Source: Sphingopyxis macrogoltabida (lineage in GTDB: Bacteria; Pseudomonadota; Alphaproteobacteria; Sphingomonadales; Sphingomonadaceae). From it: DNA of 64,000 nucleotides. The DNA is taken from contig NZ_CP009429.1 of assembly GCF_001314325.1 (NCBI RefSeq), positions 4,774,501 through 4,838,500 on the forward strand, in the 5' to 3' direction. The position numbers and the translations under genes are program-made. The notes under the pieces were generated by a model, which was not told the origin of the DNA, did not search any database, and saw nothing but the letters and a program-made list of their open reading frames with translations. This document shows positions 43,187-52,693 of the stretch, one piece after another; position 1 is the stretch's first letter, and every line of letters begins with the position of its first letter.

Positions 43187-44089
43187 TTAGTGTTTCCGCC
43201 CGAAGTCGGGCGCGGCGTCATCCTGTCCCTGCTCGATGATCGAACGGCGGATCGCGCGCGTCCGCGTGAACCAGTCCTCGAGCTTGCCGGCATCGCCGCG
43301 GCGGATCGCCTGCTGGAGCACGGTCAGATCCTCGTTGAAGCGCTGCAGCGTCGCGAGCACCGCTTCCTTGTTGGCGAGGAAGACGTCGCGCCACATCACG
43401 GGATCGCTCGCCGCGATGCGCGTGAAGTCGCGGAAACCGCCCGCCGAATATTTGATCACCTCGCTCTCGGTCACTTCCTCGAGCTCGCTGGCCGTGCCGA
43501 CGATCGTATAGGCGATGAGGTGCGGCAGGTGGCTGGTCACCGCGAGCACCATGTCGTGGTGCGCCGCGTCCATCGTCTCGACCCGGGCACCGAGCGCCTG
43601 CCAGAAACCGGCGAGCGCCGCGACGGCATCCTCGGGCGCACCGGCGCCCGGGGTGACGATGCACCAGCGGCCCTCGAACAGGCTCGCGAACCCCGCTGCC
43701 GGACCGCTGTTCTCGGTCCCTGCGACCGGGTGCGCCGGAATGACGATATGGCCGGGCAGCGCGGCGCCGAGCGCGGCGGCAACCCCCGCCTTCGACGAAC
43801 CGACGTCCGAAATGATCACGCCGTCGCGGAGGCCCGGCGCCACCGCGCGCGCCGCATCGGCCATGCCGCCGACGGGGACGGCAAAGATGACGAGGTCGGC
43901 GTCGGCGACCGCAGCGGCCGGCGCATCGGCGATTATGTCACAGAAGCCGAGTTCGCGTGCGATGTCGCGCACCTCGGCCTTGGCGTCATGGCCGACGACC
44001 GTCACCTGCGGCAACCGCTCCTTGACGGCGCGCGCGACCGAGGAGCCGATCAGGCCCAACCCGACGATGGCGACGCGCTCTATCGCCAT
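43187..44089 (-). CDS. tyrA: Prephenate/arogenate dehydrogenase (tyrosine synthesis)
   Basis: 300-residue cytoplasmic enzyme oxidising prephenate or arogenate on the route to tyrosine. VAIVGLGLIGSSVARAV is the NAD(P)-binding fold, ISDVGSSKAGV, PAHPVAGTENSGP and AVTSHLPHLIAY are the family blocks, the latter with the catalytic His. In sphingomonads the enzyme is often the broad cyclohexadienyl form (tyrC); cofactor and substrate preference cannot be told here. The start overlaps the hisC stop (ATGA), giving a hisC-tyrA operon. Confidence 0.93.
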   Translation of the reverse strand: MAIERVAIVGLGLIGSSVARAVKERLPQVTVVGHDAKAEVRDIARELGFCDIIADAPAAAVADADLVIFAVPVGGMADAARAVAPGLRDGVIISDVGSSKAGVAAALGAALPGHIVIPAHPVAGTENSGPAAGFASLFEGRWCIVTPGAGAPEDAVAALAGFWQALGARVETMDAAHHDMVLAVTSHLPHLIAYTIVGTASELEEVTESEVIKYSAGGFRDFTRIAASDPVMWRDVFLANKEAVLATLQRFNEDLTVLQQAIRRGDAGKLEDWFTRTRAIRRSIIEQGQDDAAPDFGRKH

Positions 44090-45204
44090 CAGCCGTTCAG
44101 CGCGGCGCGGATCGCCGCCGCGAGCCCGCGCGTTTCATCCTCGGTGCCGATCGTCATGCGCAGCGCCTGCGGAATTCCCTGCCCCGGCAACCAGCGGACG
44201 ATATAGCCCGCCTCCATCAGCCGGTTATAGACGGTCTCGGCGCTCGTCTCGCCCTCGAACAGCACGAGCAGGAAATTGCATGCCGACGGCACGACGCGAA
44301 TCCCGTGATTGCCGAGGCTTTCGAGCTCGCCGGTCAACCACGCCCGCCACTTCGCATTATGCTCGCGGCTGTGCGTCACGAAGTCGTCGTCGCCGAGCGC
44401 CGCGACCGCCGCGGCCTGTCCGGCGCGCGTGACGTTGAACGGCAGGCGGATCCGGTGCAGCGCCGAAATCACCTCCGCCGCCGCATAGCCCCAGCCGATG
44501 CGCTCGGCGGCAAGCCCGTGAATCTTGGAAAAGGTGCGCGTGACGAACACATTGGGCTGCGTCTTCGCGAGCTCGAGCCCGCCATCGTCCTCGGCCTCCG
44601 ACAGATATTCGCTATAGGCCTGATCGATCACGAACAGGACATTCTTCGGCAACCCGGCATAGAGGCGCGCGACCTCTTCGCGCGTCGCGAGCGTGCCCGT
44701 CGGATTGTTCGGGTTGGCAAGATAGACGACGCGCGTCTTGTCGGTCACCGCGGCGAGCAGCGCGTCGACGTCGGTCGCATAATCGCGGTCGTCGGCCTCG
44801 ACCGGCACCGCGCCGACCCGGCGCGCAGCGATCTCGTAGACCGCAAAGCCGTAACGGACATAGAGGATCTCGTCCCCCGCCCCGGCATAGGTTCCCGCGG
44901 CGAGGTGGAGCAGTTCGTCCGACCCGTTGCCGCAGATCACCCGCTCCGGGTCGAGCCCGAATTTCGCCGCGATCGTCTCGCGCAACTGGGCCGAACCCGG
45001 ATCGGGATAACGCGACAGCGCGTCGGAAGCCGCCTGCGCCGCCGCGAAAGCGGCGCGCGCCTTTTCGCCAGTGCCGAGCGGATTTTCGTTCGCCGAAAGC
45101 TTGATGAGGGGACGACCGTCGGCACCCGCCGACTTGCCCGGCACATAGGGCGCGATACCGCTGATCCACGGCTTGGGGGTGAGGATGGCGCTGCTGTCGG
45201 TCAT
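44089..45204 (-). CDS. hisC: Histidinol-phosphate/aromatic aminotransferase
   Basis: PLP-dependent class I/II aminotransferase of 371 residues. [11 protein letters not shown] opens the fold, [11 protein letters not shown] and [11 protein letters not shown] bind [13 protein letters not shown] holds the cofactor Asp/Tyr, and [16 protein letters not shown] contains the PLP lysine (SKIHGL). Placement with tyrA suggests it also transaminates prephenate or phenylpyruvate, as I recall for related alphaproteobacterial HisC enzymes. Start ATG 45204 begins the conserved N-terminus; 27 upstream codons overlap the metX promoter region. Confidence 0.93.
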   Translation of the reverse strand: MTDSSAILTPKPWISGIAPYVPGKSAGADGRPLIKLSANENPLGTGEKARAAFAAAQAASDALSRYPDPGSAQLRETIAAKFGLDPERVICGNGSDELLHLAAGTYAGAGDEILYVRYGFAVYEIAARRVGAVPVEADDRDYATDVDALLAAVTDKTRVVYLANPNNPTGTLATREEVARLYAGLPKNVLFVIDQAYSEYLSEAEDDGGLELAKTQPNVFVTRTFSKIHGLAAERIGWGYAAAEVISALHRIRLPFNVTRAGQAAAVAALGDDDFVTHSREHNAKWRAWLTGELESLGNHGIRVVPSACNFLLVLFEGETSAETVYNRLMEAGYIVRWLPGQGIPQALRMTIGTEDETRGLAAAIRAALNG

Positions 45205-45283
45205 GCGGCGCCGTTTAGCGGCTGCACGCGCCAAGTCCAGCGCATTGACAGCACTCCCGCACCCGCTTAGCCCCGCGCCTGTC

Positions 45284-46405
45284 ATGGCGAGCCTGCTCCA
45301 CCAGATCCAGCACCAGAGCGTGACGATTGCCGCGCCGCTGCCGCTCGACAGCGGACAGATCTTGCCGTCGGTGACGATCGCCTATCAAAGCTATGGCACG
45401 CTCGCCGCCGACCGGGCGAATGCGGTGCTCGTCTGCCACGCGCTCACCGGCGACCAATATGTCGCGAGCGACCATCCCGCGACGGGCAAGCCCGGCTGGT
45501 GGGCGCGCATGGTCGGCCCCGGCAAGCCGATCGACACCGACCGCTATTTCGTCCTCTGCGCCAATGTGCTCGGCAGTTGCATGGGGTCGAGCGGCCCCGC
45601 GAGCCCCGATGCGGCGACCGGCGCGCCGCTCGGCATGCATTTCCCCGTCATCACTATCGCCGACATGGTGCGCGCGCAGGCGATGCTGCTCGATCATCTC
45701 GGCATCGACCGCCTGCATGCGGTCGTCGGCGGCTCGATGGGCGGGATGCAGGCGCTCGCGTGGACCGCCCATTATCCCGAACGCCTAGGCTCGGCGATCG
45801 TCATCGCCAGCGCGGCACGCCATTCGGCGCAGAACATCGCGTTCCACGAAGTCGGGCGGCAGGCGATCATGGCCGACCCCGACTGGCAGGACGGCCAATA
45901 TTACGGCAGCCGCCGCGCCCCGGCCAAGGGCCTCGCGGTCGCCCGGATGGCGGCGCATATCACCTATCTTTCCGAAGCGGGGCTGACCGAGAAGTTCGGC
46001 CGCCGCCTGCAGGCGCGCGACATCAAGAGCTTCGGCTTCGACGCCGATTTCCAGATCGAATCCTATCTGCGGCACCAGGGGCTCGCCTTTACCGACCGCT
46101 TCGACGCCAACGCCTATCTCTATATCACGCGCGCGATGGACTATTTCGACCTCGCCGACGCGCACGACGGGCGGCTCGCCGGTGCCTTCACCGGCGCGAA
46201 GGATGTGCGCTTCACACTCGTCAGCTTCGACACCGACTGGCTCTATCCGACCGCCGAATCGCGCCGCATTGTCCAGGCGCTGCAAAGCGTCGGCGCGGCG
46301 GCGAGCTTCGTCGAGCTGTCGGCGCCGTTCGGGCACGACTCGTTCCTCCTCGACGTCCCCGCGCTCGACCGGCTCGTCGCCGGCGCCCTCGGCAGCGGCG
46401 GCTGA
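45284..46405 (+). CDS. metX: Homoserine O-acetyltransferase
   Basis: 373-residue alpha/beta-hydrolase-fold enzyme that acylates L-homoserine with acetyl-CoA (or succinyl-CoA in some proteobacteria) for methionine synthesis. [31 protein letters not shown], the nucleophile elbow [14 protein letters not shown], and the late [11 protein letters not shown] and FGHDSFLLD with catalytic Asp and His are all present. The start ATG 45284 has little leader or ribosome site. metW follows after one base, the usual metX-metW pair. Confidence 0.94.
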   Translation: MASLLHQIQHQSVTIAAPLPLDSGQILPSVTIAYQSYGTLAADRANAVLVCHALTGDQYVASDHPATGKPGWWARMVGPGKPIDTDRYFVLCANVLGSCMGSSGPASPDAATGAPLGMHFPVITIADMVRAQAMLLDHLGIDRLHAVVGGSMGGMQALAWTAHYPERLGSAIVIASAARHSAQNIAFHEVGRQAIMADPDWQDGQYYGSRRAPAKGLAVARMAAHITYLSEAGLTEKFGRRLQARDIKSFGFDADFQIESYLRHQGLAFTDRFDANAYLYITRAMDYFDLADAHDGRLAGAFTGAKDVRFTLVSFDTDWLYPTAESRRIVQALQSVGAAASFVELSAPFGHDSFLLDVPALDRLVAGALGSGG

Positions 46406-46406
46406 C

Positions 46407-46994
46407 ATGGCGCTGCGCCCCGACCTTGCGATCATCGCCGGCGCCGTGCCGTCCGGCGCGCGCGCGCTCGACATCGGTTGCGGCGACGGCGAGCTGATGG
46501 CGGCGCTGCGCGACAAGGGCGTCGACGCGCGCGGGCTCGAAATCGACCCCGCGAACGTCACCGCGGCGATCGCGCGGGGCCAGTCGGTCGTGCAGGGCGA
46601 CGCCAACCGCGACCTCGCCGACTATCCGGGCGACGCGTTCGACTATGCGATCCTGTCGCAGACGCTGCAGACGACCGAGCGTCCCGACCGCGTCGTCGAC
46701 GAGCTGCTGCGCATCGCGCCGCGCGCCTTCGTCAGCTTTCCTAATTTCGCGCACTGGCGCATCCGCCTCGCGCTTTTGTGGGGCGGACGCATGCCGGTGA
46801 CGCGGCTGATCCCGGTCGCCTGGTATGCGACCCCCAATATCCACCATGTCACGGTCAGCGATTTTCGCGACCTGCTGCGCGAAAAGGGCATCGCGGTCGA
46901 GGCGGCATGGTATCTGTCGGGCGACAAGCCGACGAGCGACGCCGCCGCAAGCTGGCGCGCGGAACATGCGATTTTCCTGATTTCGCGTACTTAA
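46407..46994 (+). CDS. metW: Methionine biosynthesis protein MetW
   Basis: 195-residue methyltransferase-fold protein. ALDIGCGDGELMAALRDKG is the SAM-type motif I, YAILSQTLQTTERPD is characteristic of MetW, and FPNFAHWRIRLALLWGGRMP is the family fingerprint. It partners MetX in homoserine acylation in many proteobacteria. It starts one base after the metX stop. A palindromic intergenic repeat follows directly and may end the transcript. Confidence 0.94.
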   Translation: MALRPDLAIIAGAVPSGARALDIGCGDGELMAALRDKGVDARGLEIDPANVTAAIARGQSVVQGDANRDLADYPGDAFDYAILSQTLQTTERPDRVVDELLRIAPRAFVSFPNFAHWRIRLALLWGGRMPVTRLIPVAWYATPNIHHVTVSDFRDLLREKGIAVEAAWYLSGDKPTSDAAASWRAEHAIFLISRT

Positions 46995-46995
46995 A

Positions 46996-47112
46996 TCCCC
47001 TTCCGCTTGCGGGAGGGGCAGCGAGGCTTGCGAGCTTGCTCGCTCGTCGCAGCGGGGCGGGCGAATGCGACGTCGCTGCCCACCCCTAACCCCTCCCGCA
47101 AGCGGGAGGGGA
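46996..47112. repeat. Intergenic palindromic repeat between metW and a TetR gene
   Basis: Two inverted 23-base arms (46996-47018 and 47090-47112), differing at one position, each contain CCGCTTGCGGGAGGGG or its complement. The centre carries smaller repeats such as GCTTGCGAGCTTGCTCGC. It could fold into a long hairpin serving both converging genes. I recall similar elements between genes in sphingomonad genomes. Confidence 0.75.
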
Positions 47113-47117
47113 ACAAT

Positions 47118-47759
47118 CTAATCCTGCTTCTTCAGCCCATTCGCGAGCAGGTCGTTCGCTATGCGCGCGATCTCGGCGATGTCGGCGTCGGCGTCCCACA
47201 ATCCGTAGCGCATCCCGAGAAAGACGTTCATGCCGCCGATCGCCCAGGCATGGACCTCGCCGACGTCGGCGCGAATCTCGCCGCGCGCGGCGCCGTCCTC
47301 CAGCCGCTGGCGGACGCGCGCCACGGTCGTTTCATAATGGCGGCGATAGCTGGCGTAATCGACGAACTCGGCCTCGTCGATGATCCGGTAGATTTCCTTG
47401 TGCTCGCGCACGAAGCCAAGGAAGGATTCGAGCCCGATGCGTTCGGCGCTGATCTCGTCGGGTGCCGCCTGCACCAGCGGCGTGACATGGTCGCGCAACT
47501 GTTCGCTCATATAGCGGACCAGCGCCTGGAAGATTTCGTCCTTCGAATCGAAATAGGTGTAGAAGCTGCCGAGCGCGGTCCCGGCACGGCGGGTGATCGC
47601 GCTGATCGAGGCATCGTGAAAGCCGCGCTCGCCGAACTCTATCGCCGCAGCGTCGAGCAGCTTGCGCAAGGTGCGCCGCCCGCGTTCGGTGCGCGGCGTC
47701 TTGTCCGGATTGCCCGCCTCGGCTGCGGTATCGCCTGTCGCGACATGCGGCTGATCCAT
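47118..47759 (-). CDS. TetR-family regulator beside a TonB receptor
   Basis: 213 residues. The helix-turn-helix region reads GRRTLRKLLDAAAIEFGERG, ASISAITRRAGTALGSFYTY and DSKDEIFQAL. The C-terminal half (VREHKEIYRIIDEAEFVDY) is a helical effector domain of the type seen in regulators of lipid or acyl-CoA genes. Start ATG 47759; a longer frame to 47876 runs through the operator and is rejected. It is divergent from the TonB receptor with a strong palindrome between them, so it probably controls the receptor and itself. Confidence 0.87.
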   Translation of the reverse strand: MDQPHVATGDTAAEAGNPDKTPRTERGRRTLRKLLDAAAIEFGERGFHDASISAITRRAGTALGSFYTYFDSKDEIFQALVRYMSEQLRDHVTPLVQAAPDEISAERIGLESFLGFVREHKEIYRIIDEAEFVDYASYRRHYETTVARVRQRLEDGAARGEIRADVGEVHAWAIGGMNVFLGMRYGLWDADADIAEIARIANDLLANGLKKQD

Positions 47760-47848
47760 CTGCCTCGGTCCTTCCCCGCTCTTCCGCCCCGCTTCGCCAT
47801 CGTGGCTTTTCCGCACCAGTGGCAAGCAAAAAACGCGCGATCGACATT

Positions 47849-47864
47849 CCAAGTTGAAACTTGG
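47849..47864. promoter_or_regulatory. Palindromic operator between TetR gene and TonB receptor
   Basis: CCAAGTT-GA-AACTTGG is a perfect 7-2-7 inverted repeat in the 203-bp divergent gap, 90 bp before the TetR start and 99 bp before the receptor start. A following TTCATGTTTCATT stretch is AT-rich and may contain a promoter. Confidence 0.62.
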
Positions 47865-47962
47865 TTCATGTTTCATTATTGGCTGGCGCGCGGCTTGGCA
47901 AGACCGGGCACGATAAAAGCAAGCGGGTGGCGAGGGGTCACCCCCGACATGGGAGAGTTTTC

Positions 47963-50251
47963 ATGCGTCCTTTCGCCCGCGGCCTGCGCAGCGCCGTCCT
48001 CGCCTCGACCACGCTTTCGATGCTCGCCTTCGTCCCGGCCGCTTTCGCGCAGGACGCCGCCGATGACAGCGCGACCGCCGATGTCGGCGGCGAAGAGATC
48101 GTCGTAACTGCCCGCCGCACCGAAGAACGGCTCGAAACCGTTCCCGTTTCGGTATCGGCCTTCTCCGAACGCGCGCTCGACCGCATCCAGGCGTCGGACA
48201 CCACCGGGCTGCAGGGCGCCGTCCCCAATCTCAACGTCGTGCAGGGCCGCGGTTCGTCGAACGCGACCAACATCTATATCCGCGGCATCGGCCAGCCCGA
48301 CGCGCTGCAGACCTTCGATCCCGCGGTCGGCGTCTATGTCGACGATGTCTATTACAGCCGCATCCGCGGCACCCAGCTCGACCTGCTCGACCTCGAACGC
48401 GTCGAGGTGCTGCGCGGGCCGCAGGGCACGCTCTATGGCAAGAACACGATCGGCGGCGCGCTGAAAGTCGTCACCCGCAAACCCGGCCAGACCTTCCGTG
48501 GCGGCGTTTCGGCCGCCTACGGCTCCTACGACCAGTTCGAGATCAAGGCGTCGGCTTCGGGTCCCGTTTCGGACACGCTCGCCGCCGGCTTCGCGGTGAT
48601 GCGGGCGAAGCGCGACGGCTATGTCGAGGATGCGGTGCTCGACCGCGATTATAACGACAAGGACACGATCGCCGCGCGCGGGGCGCTGGCCTTCACCCCC
48701 AGCGCCGATTTCCGCCTCGACGTCTCGCTCGACTATACGCGCGACGACGCGTCGCTGACCGTCGGCCAGCCGCTCAATTCGCTGACCTATCTGATCGGCG
48801 GTGGCACCGCCCTTGCGCTGCCGACCAACCCCGATCCCAAGGACTATGACTTCACCGGCCGCACGACGCCCAGCCTGCCCAATTCGACCAAGCTGCGCCA
48901 CTGGGGCACCAGCGCGGCCGCCGCGTGGAACGTGACCGACGATCTCCAGCTGAAGTCGATCACCGCCTATCGCCGGCTCGTCACCAAGGATTATGTCGAT
49001 ATCGACGCGACCGAGCTTGAGATGGGCGACGTGTTCGTCGGCGTCTGGCAGAAACAGTTCAGCCAGGAATTGCAGCTCAACTATACCGGCGAGCGGCTGC
49101 AGGCGGTCGGCGGGCTCTATTATCTGAAAGAAGATATCGCGTCGCATCAGGAGGCCTATGCCGACGACCTGATCGGGCCGCTGCTCGGCAACCCGACTTT
49201 CCTGCGGACGATCGACGATACGCTGACGACGAAAAGCTACGCCGCCTATGCCAATGCCAGCTTCGCGGTCACCGATGCGCTGCGCATCTCGGCGGGCCTC
49301 CGCTATACCGACGAGAAGAAGGATTACTGGCGCACCACCTCGACCTTCTCGACCAGCCCGCTGCTGACCAGCGTCGTGCCCTATGTGTTCGCGCGCAAGC
49401 AGAGCTGGGACGACTGGTCGCCGATGGCCTCGATCGACTATCGCTTCACCGACAATCTGATGTTCTATGCGCGCGCCGCCAAGGGCTTCAAATCGGGCGG
49501 CTTTAACGGCCGCGCGAACAGCGCCGCCGAATCGACCGCCTATGCGCCCGAGAAAGTCTGGTCGTACGAGGCTGGGTTCAAGGGATCGGTCGCCGACATC
49601 GCGCGCTTCAGCATCGCGGTGTTCCACAACGACTATAAGGATTTCCAGGCGCGTGTGTCAGGCATCGACACCGACCCGAACACGGGGCTGCCGGTGCCGG
49701 TGCTGAGCGTGCTCAACGCGGGCAAGCTGCAGATCCGCGGCGCCGAACTCGAACTCGCGCTCACTCCGGCGACCGGGCTGCTGCTCGACACCCAGATCGG
49801 CTATCTCGACGCCGAGTACAAGGAATTCGACGACGCGCGCTTCCCCGACGGCAGCCGCGCCTTCCAGCGCCCCGCCTTCGCGCCGAAATGGACGATGCGC
49901 TTCGGGGCGCAATATGAGGCCGATCTCGGCGGGTCGGGTTTCCTGACGGTCGGCGGCCAGACGCGCTATCGCTCGACCACGGCGCTCGCGGTCGACAACA
50001 CCTATATCGTCGGCACCGTCGGCACGACGACCGAGATCGAGGGGCTGTTCCAGCGCGGCTACTGGCTCCACGACGCCCGCATCGTCTGGGAAGACGAGGC
50101 GCGCAAGTTCAGCCTTGGCCTCTATGGCCAGAACCTCTCGGACAAGCGCTACAAGACCGATGGACAGGATTTCTCCAGCATCGGCAGCATCCGCACCGTC
50201 TATTACGGCGCGCCGCGCACCTTCACCGTGCGCGCCGGCGTCAAATTCTGA
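47963..50251 (+). CDS. TonB-dependent receptor
   Basis: Outer-membrane receptor of 762 residues. The signal peptide (MRPFARGLRSAVLASTTLSM) ends near AAFAQ; the TonB box is EEIVVTARRTEERLETVPV; the plug includes LNVVQGRGSSNATNIYIRGI and VLRGPQGTLYGKNTIGGALK; the barrel ends in TFTVRAGVKF with terminal Phe. GGGAGAG precedes ATG 47963. A strong terminator follows at 50286. It resembles sphingomonad receptors for small organic compounds more than the large oligosaccharide type. The nearby glutaryl-CoA dehydrogenase and CoA-transferase genes hint at an organic-acid substrate, but they are on the other strand. Confidence 0.92.
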   Translation: MRPFARGLRSAVLASTTLSMLAFVPAAFAQDAADDSATADVGGEEIVVTARRTEERLETVPVSVSAFSERALDRIQASDTTGLQGAVPNLNVVQGRGSSNATNIYIRGIGQPDALQTFDPAVGVYVDDVYYSRIRGTQLDLLDLERVEVLRGPQGTLYGKNTIGGALKVVTRKPGQTFRGGVSAAYGSYDQFEIKASASGPVSDTLAAGFAVMRAKRDGYVEDAVLDRDYNDKDTIAARGALAFTPSADFRLDVSLDYTRDDASLTVGQPLNSLTYLIGGGTALALPTNPDPKDYDFTGRTTPSLPNSTKLRHWGTSAAAAWNVTDDLQLKSITAYRRLVTKDYVDIDATELEMGDVFVGVWQKQFSQELQLNYTGERLQAVGGLYYLKEDIASHQEAYADDLIGPLLGNPTFLRTIDDTLTTKSYAAYANASFAVTDALRISAGLRYTDEKKDYWRTTSTFSTSPLLTSVVPYVFARKQSWDDWSPMASIDYRFTDNLMFYARAAKGFKSGGFNGRANSAAESTAYAPEKVWSYEAGFKGSVADIARFSIAVFHNDYKDFQARVSGIDTDPNTGLPVPVLSVLNAGKLQIRGAELELALTPATGLLLDTQIGYLDAEYKEFDDARFPDGSRAFQRPAFAPKWTMRFGAQYEADLGGSGFLTVGGQTRYRSTTALAVDNTYIVGTVGTTTEIEGLFQRGYWLHDARIVWEDEARKFSLGLYGQNLSDKRYKTDGQDFSSIGSIRTVYYGAPRTFTVRAGVKF

Positions 50252-50285
50252 TCGACCGGAAAAAGGGAACGGAAAAAAGGGGAAA

Positions 50286-50313
50286 GGGGCGTCCGTAACG
50301 GCGCCCCTTTTTT
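50286..50313 (+). terminator. Rho-independent terminator of the TonB receptor gene
   Basis: GGGGCG-(T)-CCG pairs with CGG-CGCCCC around the loop TAA, followed by six T residues (50308-50313). It lies 35 bp past the receptor stop, and its T tract runs into the stop codon of the converging CoA-transferase gene, so it may serve both strands. Confidence 0.85.
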
Positions 50314-51442
50314 ATGTGCCGAGCCGCGGCGCGCCGGTGGCCGCAACCATACGCTCGCCGTCGATGACGATCGGGCTCGCGACGCCGTCGATCGACGCGC
50401 CTTCGGGACGGAAGCGCAGACCGCGCGCGACGACCTGCGGATCGGCGAAGACCCCCGCCATGTCGTTGATCGGTCCCGACGGCACGCCCTCGGCCTCGAG
50501 CGCCAGCGACAGCGGCTGCGCGTCCCACGCGGCGATCTTTGCCGCGAGCAGCGGGATCAACTCGGCACGGTTGGCGAGCCGCGCGGCATTATTGGCAAAA
50601 CGCGGGTCGTCGCCCCACTCGGGCACCCCCAGGATTGCGCAAAGCTTGCGATACTGGCTGTCGTTGCCGACCGCGATGACGAGCTGGCCGTCGGCGGTCG
50701 CAAACACCTGGTAGGGCACGACATTGACGTGGCCGTTGCCCATCCGCTTGGGCACCACGCCGCTCGCCAGATAATTGGCGGCCTGATTCGCGAGCACCGC
50801 GACCTGACTATCGAGCAGCGCCATGTCGATATGCGCGCCGCCCCCGTCGCTATCGCCCGCGACGTCACGGCGTCGCAGCGCGGCGAGGATCGCGACCGTC
50901 GCATACATGCCGGTGAAGATGTCGGCATAGGCGATACCCGCCTTTTGCGGCGCGCCGTCGGGTTCGCCGGTCAGCGACATGAAGCCGCTCATCGCCTGGA
51001 CGATATAGTCGTAGCCGGCGCGATGCGCATAAGGGCCGGTCTGCCCGAAACCGGTGATCGAGCAGATAATCAGCCGCGGAAAATCGGCACGCAGCCGCGC
51101 CGGGTCGAGCCCGTATTTGACGAGCCCGCCGACCTTGTAATTCTCGATCACGACATCGGCATCGGCGAGCAGCGCGCGCACCTCGGCCTGCCCCTCGGGA
51201 CTGGCGATGTCGATCGCGACGCTCCGCTTGCCGCGGTTGCAGCTATGATAATAGGCCGCGCCAAGCGCTTCGCCGTCCGGTCCGGTCACGAAGGGCGGCC
51301 CCCATTCGCGCGTATCGTCGCCGGCGCCCGGCCGCTCGACCTTGGTCACCTCGGCGCCGAGGTCGGCGAGCAGTTGACCGCACCATGGCCCGGCAAGCAC
51401 GCGCGCCAGCTCAACGACGCGCAGACCTTCCAGCGGCTTCAT
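50312..51442 (-). CDS. CaiB/BaiF family CoA-transferase (class III)
   Basis: 376 residues. LRVVELARVLAGPWCGQLLADLGAEV is the family N-terminus (shown here in parts: VVELARVLAGPW and LLADLGAEVTKVE), with NRGKRSVAIDI, ENYKVGGLVKYG and GFGQTGPYAHRAGYDYI following. The Asp nucleophile is probably that of IAYADIFTGMYA, as in class III enzymes. It starts 1 bp after the glutaryl-CoA dehydrogenase stop, so the pair is one operon and glutarate is the likely CoA acceptor (succinyl-CoA:glutarate type). Its own start is ATG 51442. Confidence 0.9.
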   Translation of the reverse strand: MKPLEGLRVVELARVLAGPWCGQLLADLGAEVTKVERPGAGDDTREWGPPFVTGPDGEALGAAYYHSCNRGKRSVAIDIASPEGQAEVRALLADADVVIENYKVGGLVKYGLDPARLRADFPRLIICSITGFGQTGPYAHRAGYDYIVQAMSGFMSLTGEPDGAPQKAGIAYADIFTGMYATVAILAALRRRDVAGDSDGGGAHIDMALLDSQVAVLANQAANYLASGVVPKRMGNGHVNVVPYQVFATADGQLVIAVGNDSQYRKLCAILGVPEWGDDPRFANNAARLANRAELIPLLAAKIAAWDAQPLSLALEAEGVPSGPINDMAGVFADPQVVARGLRFRPEGASIDGVASPIVIDGERMVAATGAPRLGT

Positions 51443-51443
51443 C

Positions 51444-52646
51444 TCAGGAAAAAGCGGCGATGCCGGTGATCGCGCGACCGAGAATCAGCGCATGGACGTC
51501 GTGCGTGCCCTCATAGGTGTTCACCGTCTCGAGGTTCACCGCGTGGCGGATGACGTGATAGTCGGCCGAAATGCCGTTGCCGCCGTGCATGTCACGCGCG
51601 ACGCGCGCGATATCGAGTGCCTTGCCGCAATTGTTGCGCTTCAAAAGGCTGATCGCGTCGGGGACGAGCCGCCCGTCGTCGATCAGCCGGCCGACGCGCA
51701 GCGCCGCCTGCAGCCCGAGCGAGATTTCGGTGAGCATATTGGCCAGTTTCAACTGGACGATCTGGTTTGCCGCGAGCGGGCGACCGAACTGCTTGCGCTC
51801 CAGCGTGTAGTTACGCGCGGCTTCATAGCAGAATTCGGCGGCGCCCATCGCGCCCCAGCCGATGCCGTAGCGCGCGCGGTTGAGACAGCCGAAGGGACCC
51901 TTGAGACCCGAGACATGCGGCAGCAGCGCGTCCTCGCCGACCTCGACCCCGTCCATCACGATCTCGCCGGTGATCGAGGCGCGCAGGCTCACCTTGCCCT
52001 CGATCTTCGGCGCCGACAGACCCTTCATGCCCTTTTCGAGGACGAAGCCGCGGATCGCGCCGTCATGCGCTTCCGACTTCGCCCAGACGACGAAGACGTC
52101 GGCGATCGGCGAATTGGTGATCCACATCTTCGCGCCCTTGAGGCGATAGCCGCCTTCGATCTTCTCGGCGCGGGTGCGCATGCTGCCGGGGTCGCTGCCC
52201 GCGTCGGGCTCGGTCAGGCCGAAGCAGCCGACCAGCTCGCCCGAGGTGAGTCCGGGCAGATATTTGCGCTTCTGTTCCTCGCTGCCATAGGCATTGATCG
52301 GGTGGATGACGAGCGAGCTCTGCACCGAGCAGGCCGAGCGATAGCCCGAATCGACGCGTTCGACTTCGCGGGCGATCAGGCCGTAGCTGACATAATTCAG
52401 CCCCGCGCCGCCATATTCGGGGTCGATCGTCGCCCCGAGCAGGCCGAGCGCGCCCATTTCGGACATGATCTCGCGGTCGAACCGCTCGTCGAGGAAGGCC
52501 GAGGTGACGCGCGGCAGCAATTCACCTTCGGCATAGGCGCGCGCGGCGTCGCGGATCATCCGCTCCTCTTCGCTCAGCTGGTCGTCGAGCTGGAGCGGGT
52601 CGAACGGGTCGAGCGCCTCGATGCGCTGCGGATCAGCCAAGGCCAT
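51444..52646 (-). CDS. gcdH: Glutaryl-CoA dehydrogenase
   Basis: FAD-dependent acyl-CoA dehydrogenase of 400 residues converting glutaryl-CoA to crotonyl-CoA in lysine, tryptophan or aromatic breakdown. [17 protein letters not shown] and [11 protein letters not shown] line the FAD/substrate site. [20 protein letters not shown] carries the catalytic Glu and is the typical C-terminal sequence of Gcd[19 protein letters not shown] is also characteristic. Start taken at ATG 52646 with AAGAAAG upstream; GTG 52652 is in frame. Translationally close to the CoA-transferase gene downstream. Confidence 0.93.
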   Translation of the reverse strand: MALADPQRIEALDPFDPLQLDDQLSEEERMIRDAARAYAEGELLPRVTSAFLDERFDREIMSEMGALGLLGATIDPEYGGAGLNYVSYGLIAREVERVDSGYRSACSVQSSLVIHPINAYGSEEQKRKYLPGLTSGELVGCFGLTEPDAGSDPGSMRTRAEKIEGGYRLKGAKMWITNSPIADVFVVWAKSEAHDGAIRGFVLEKGMKGLSAPKIEGKVSLRASITGEIVMDGVEVGEDALLPHVSGLKGPFGCLNRARYGIGWGAMGAAEFCYEAARNYTLERKQFGRPLAANQIVQLKLANMLTEISLGLQAALRVGRLIDDGRLVPDAISLLKRNNCGKALDIARVARDMHGGNGISADYHVIRHAVNLETVNTYEGTHDVHALILGRAITGIAAFS

Positions 52647-52693
52647 GGTCACGGGCTTTCTTCAGAAGGCGAGCCGCCCTGCCGGGCGACGCA

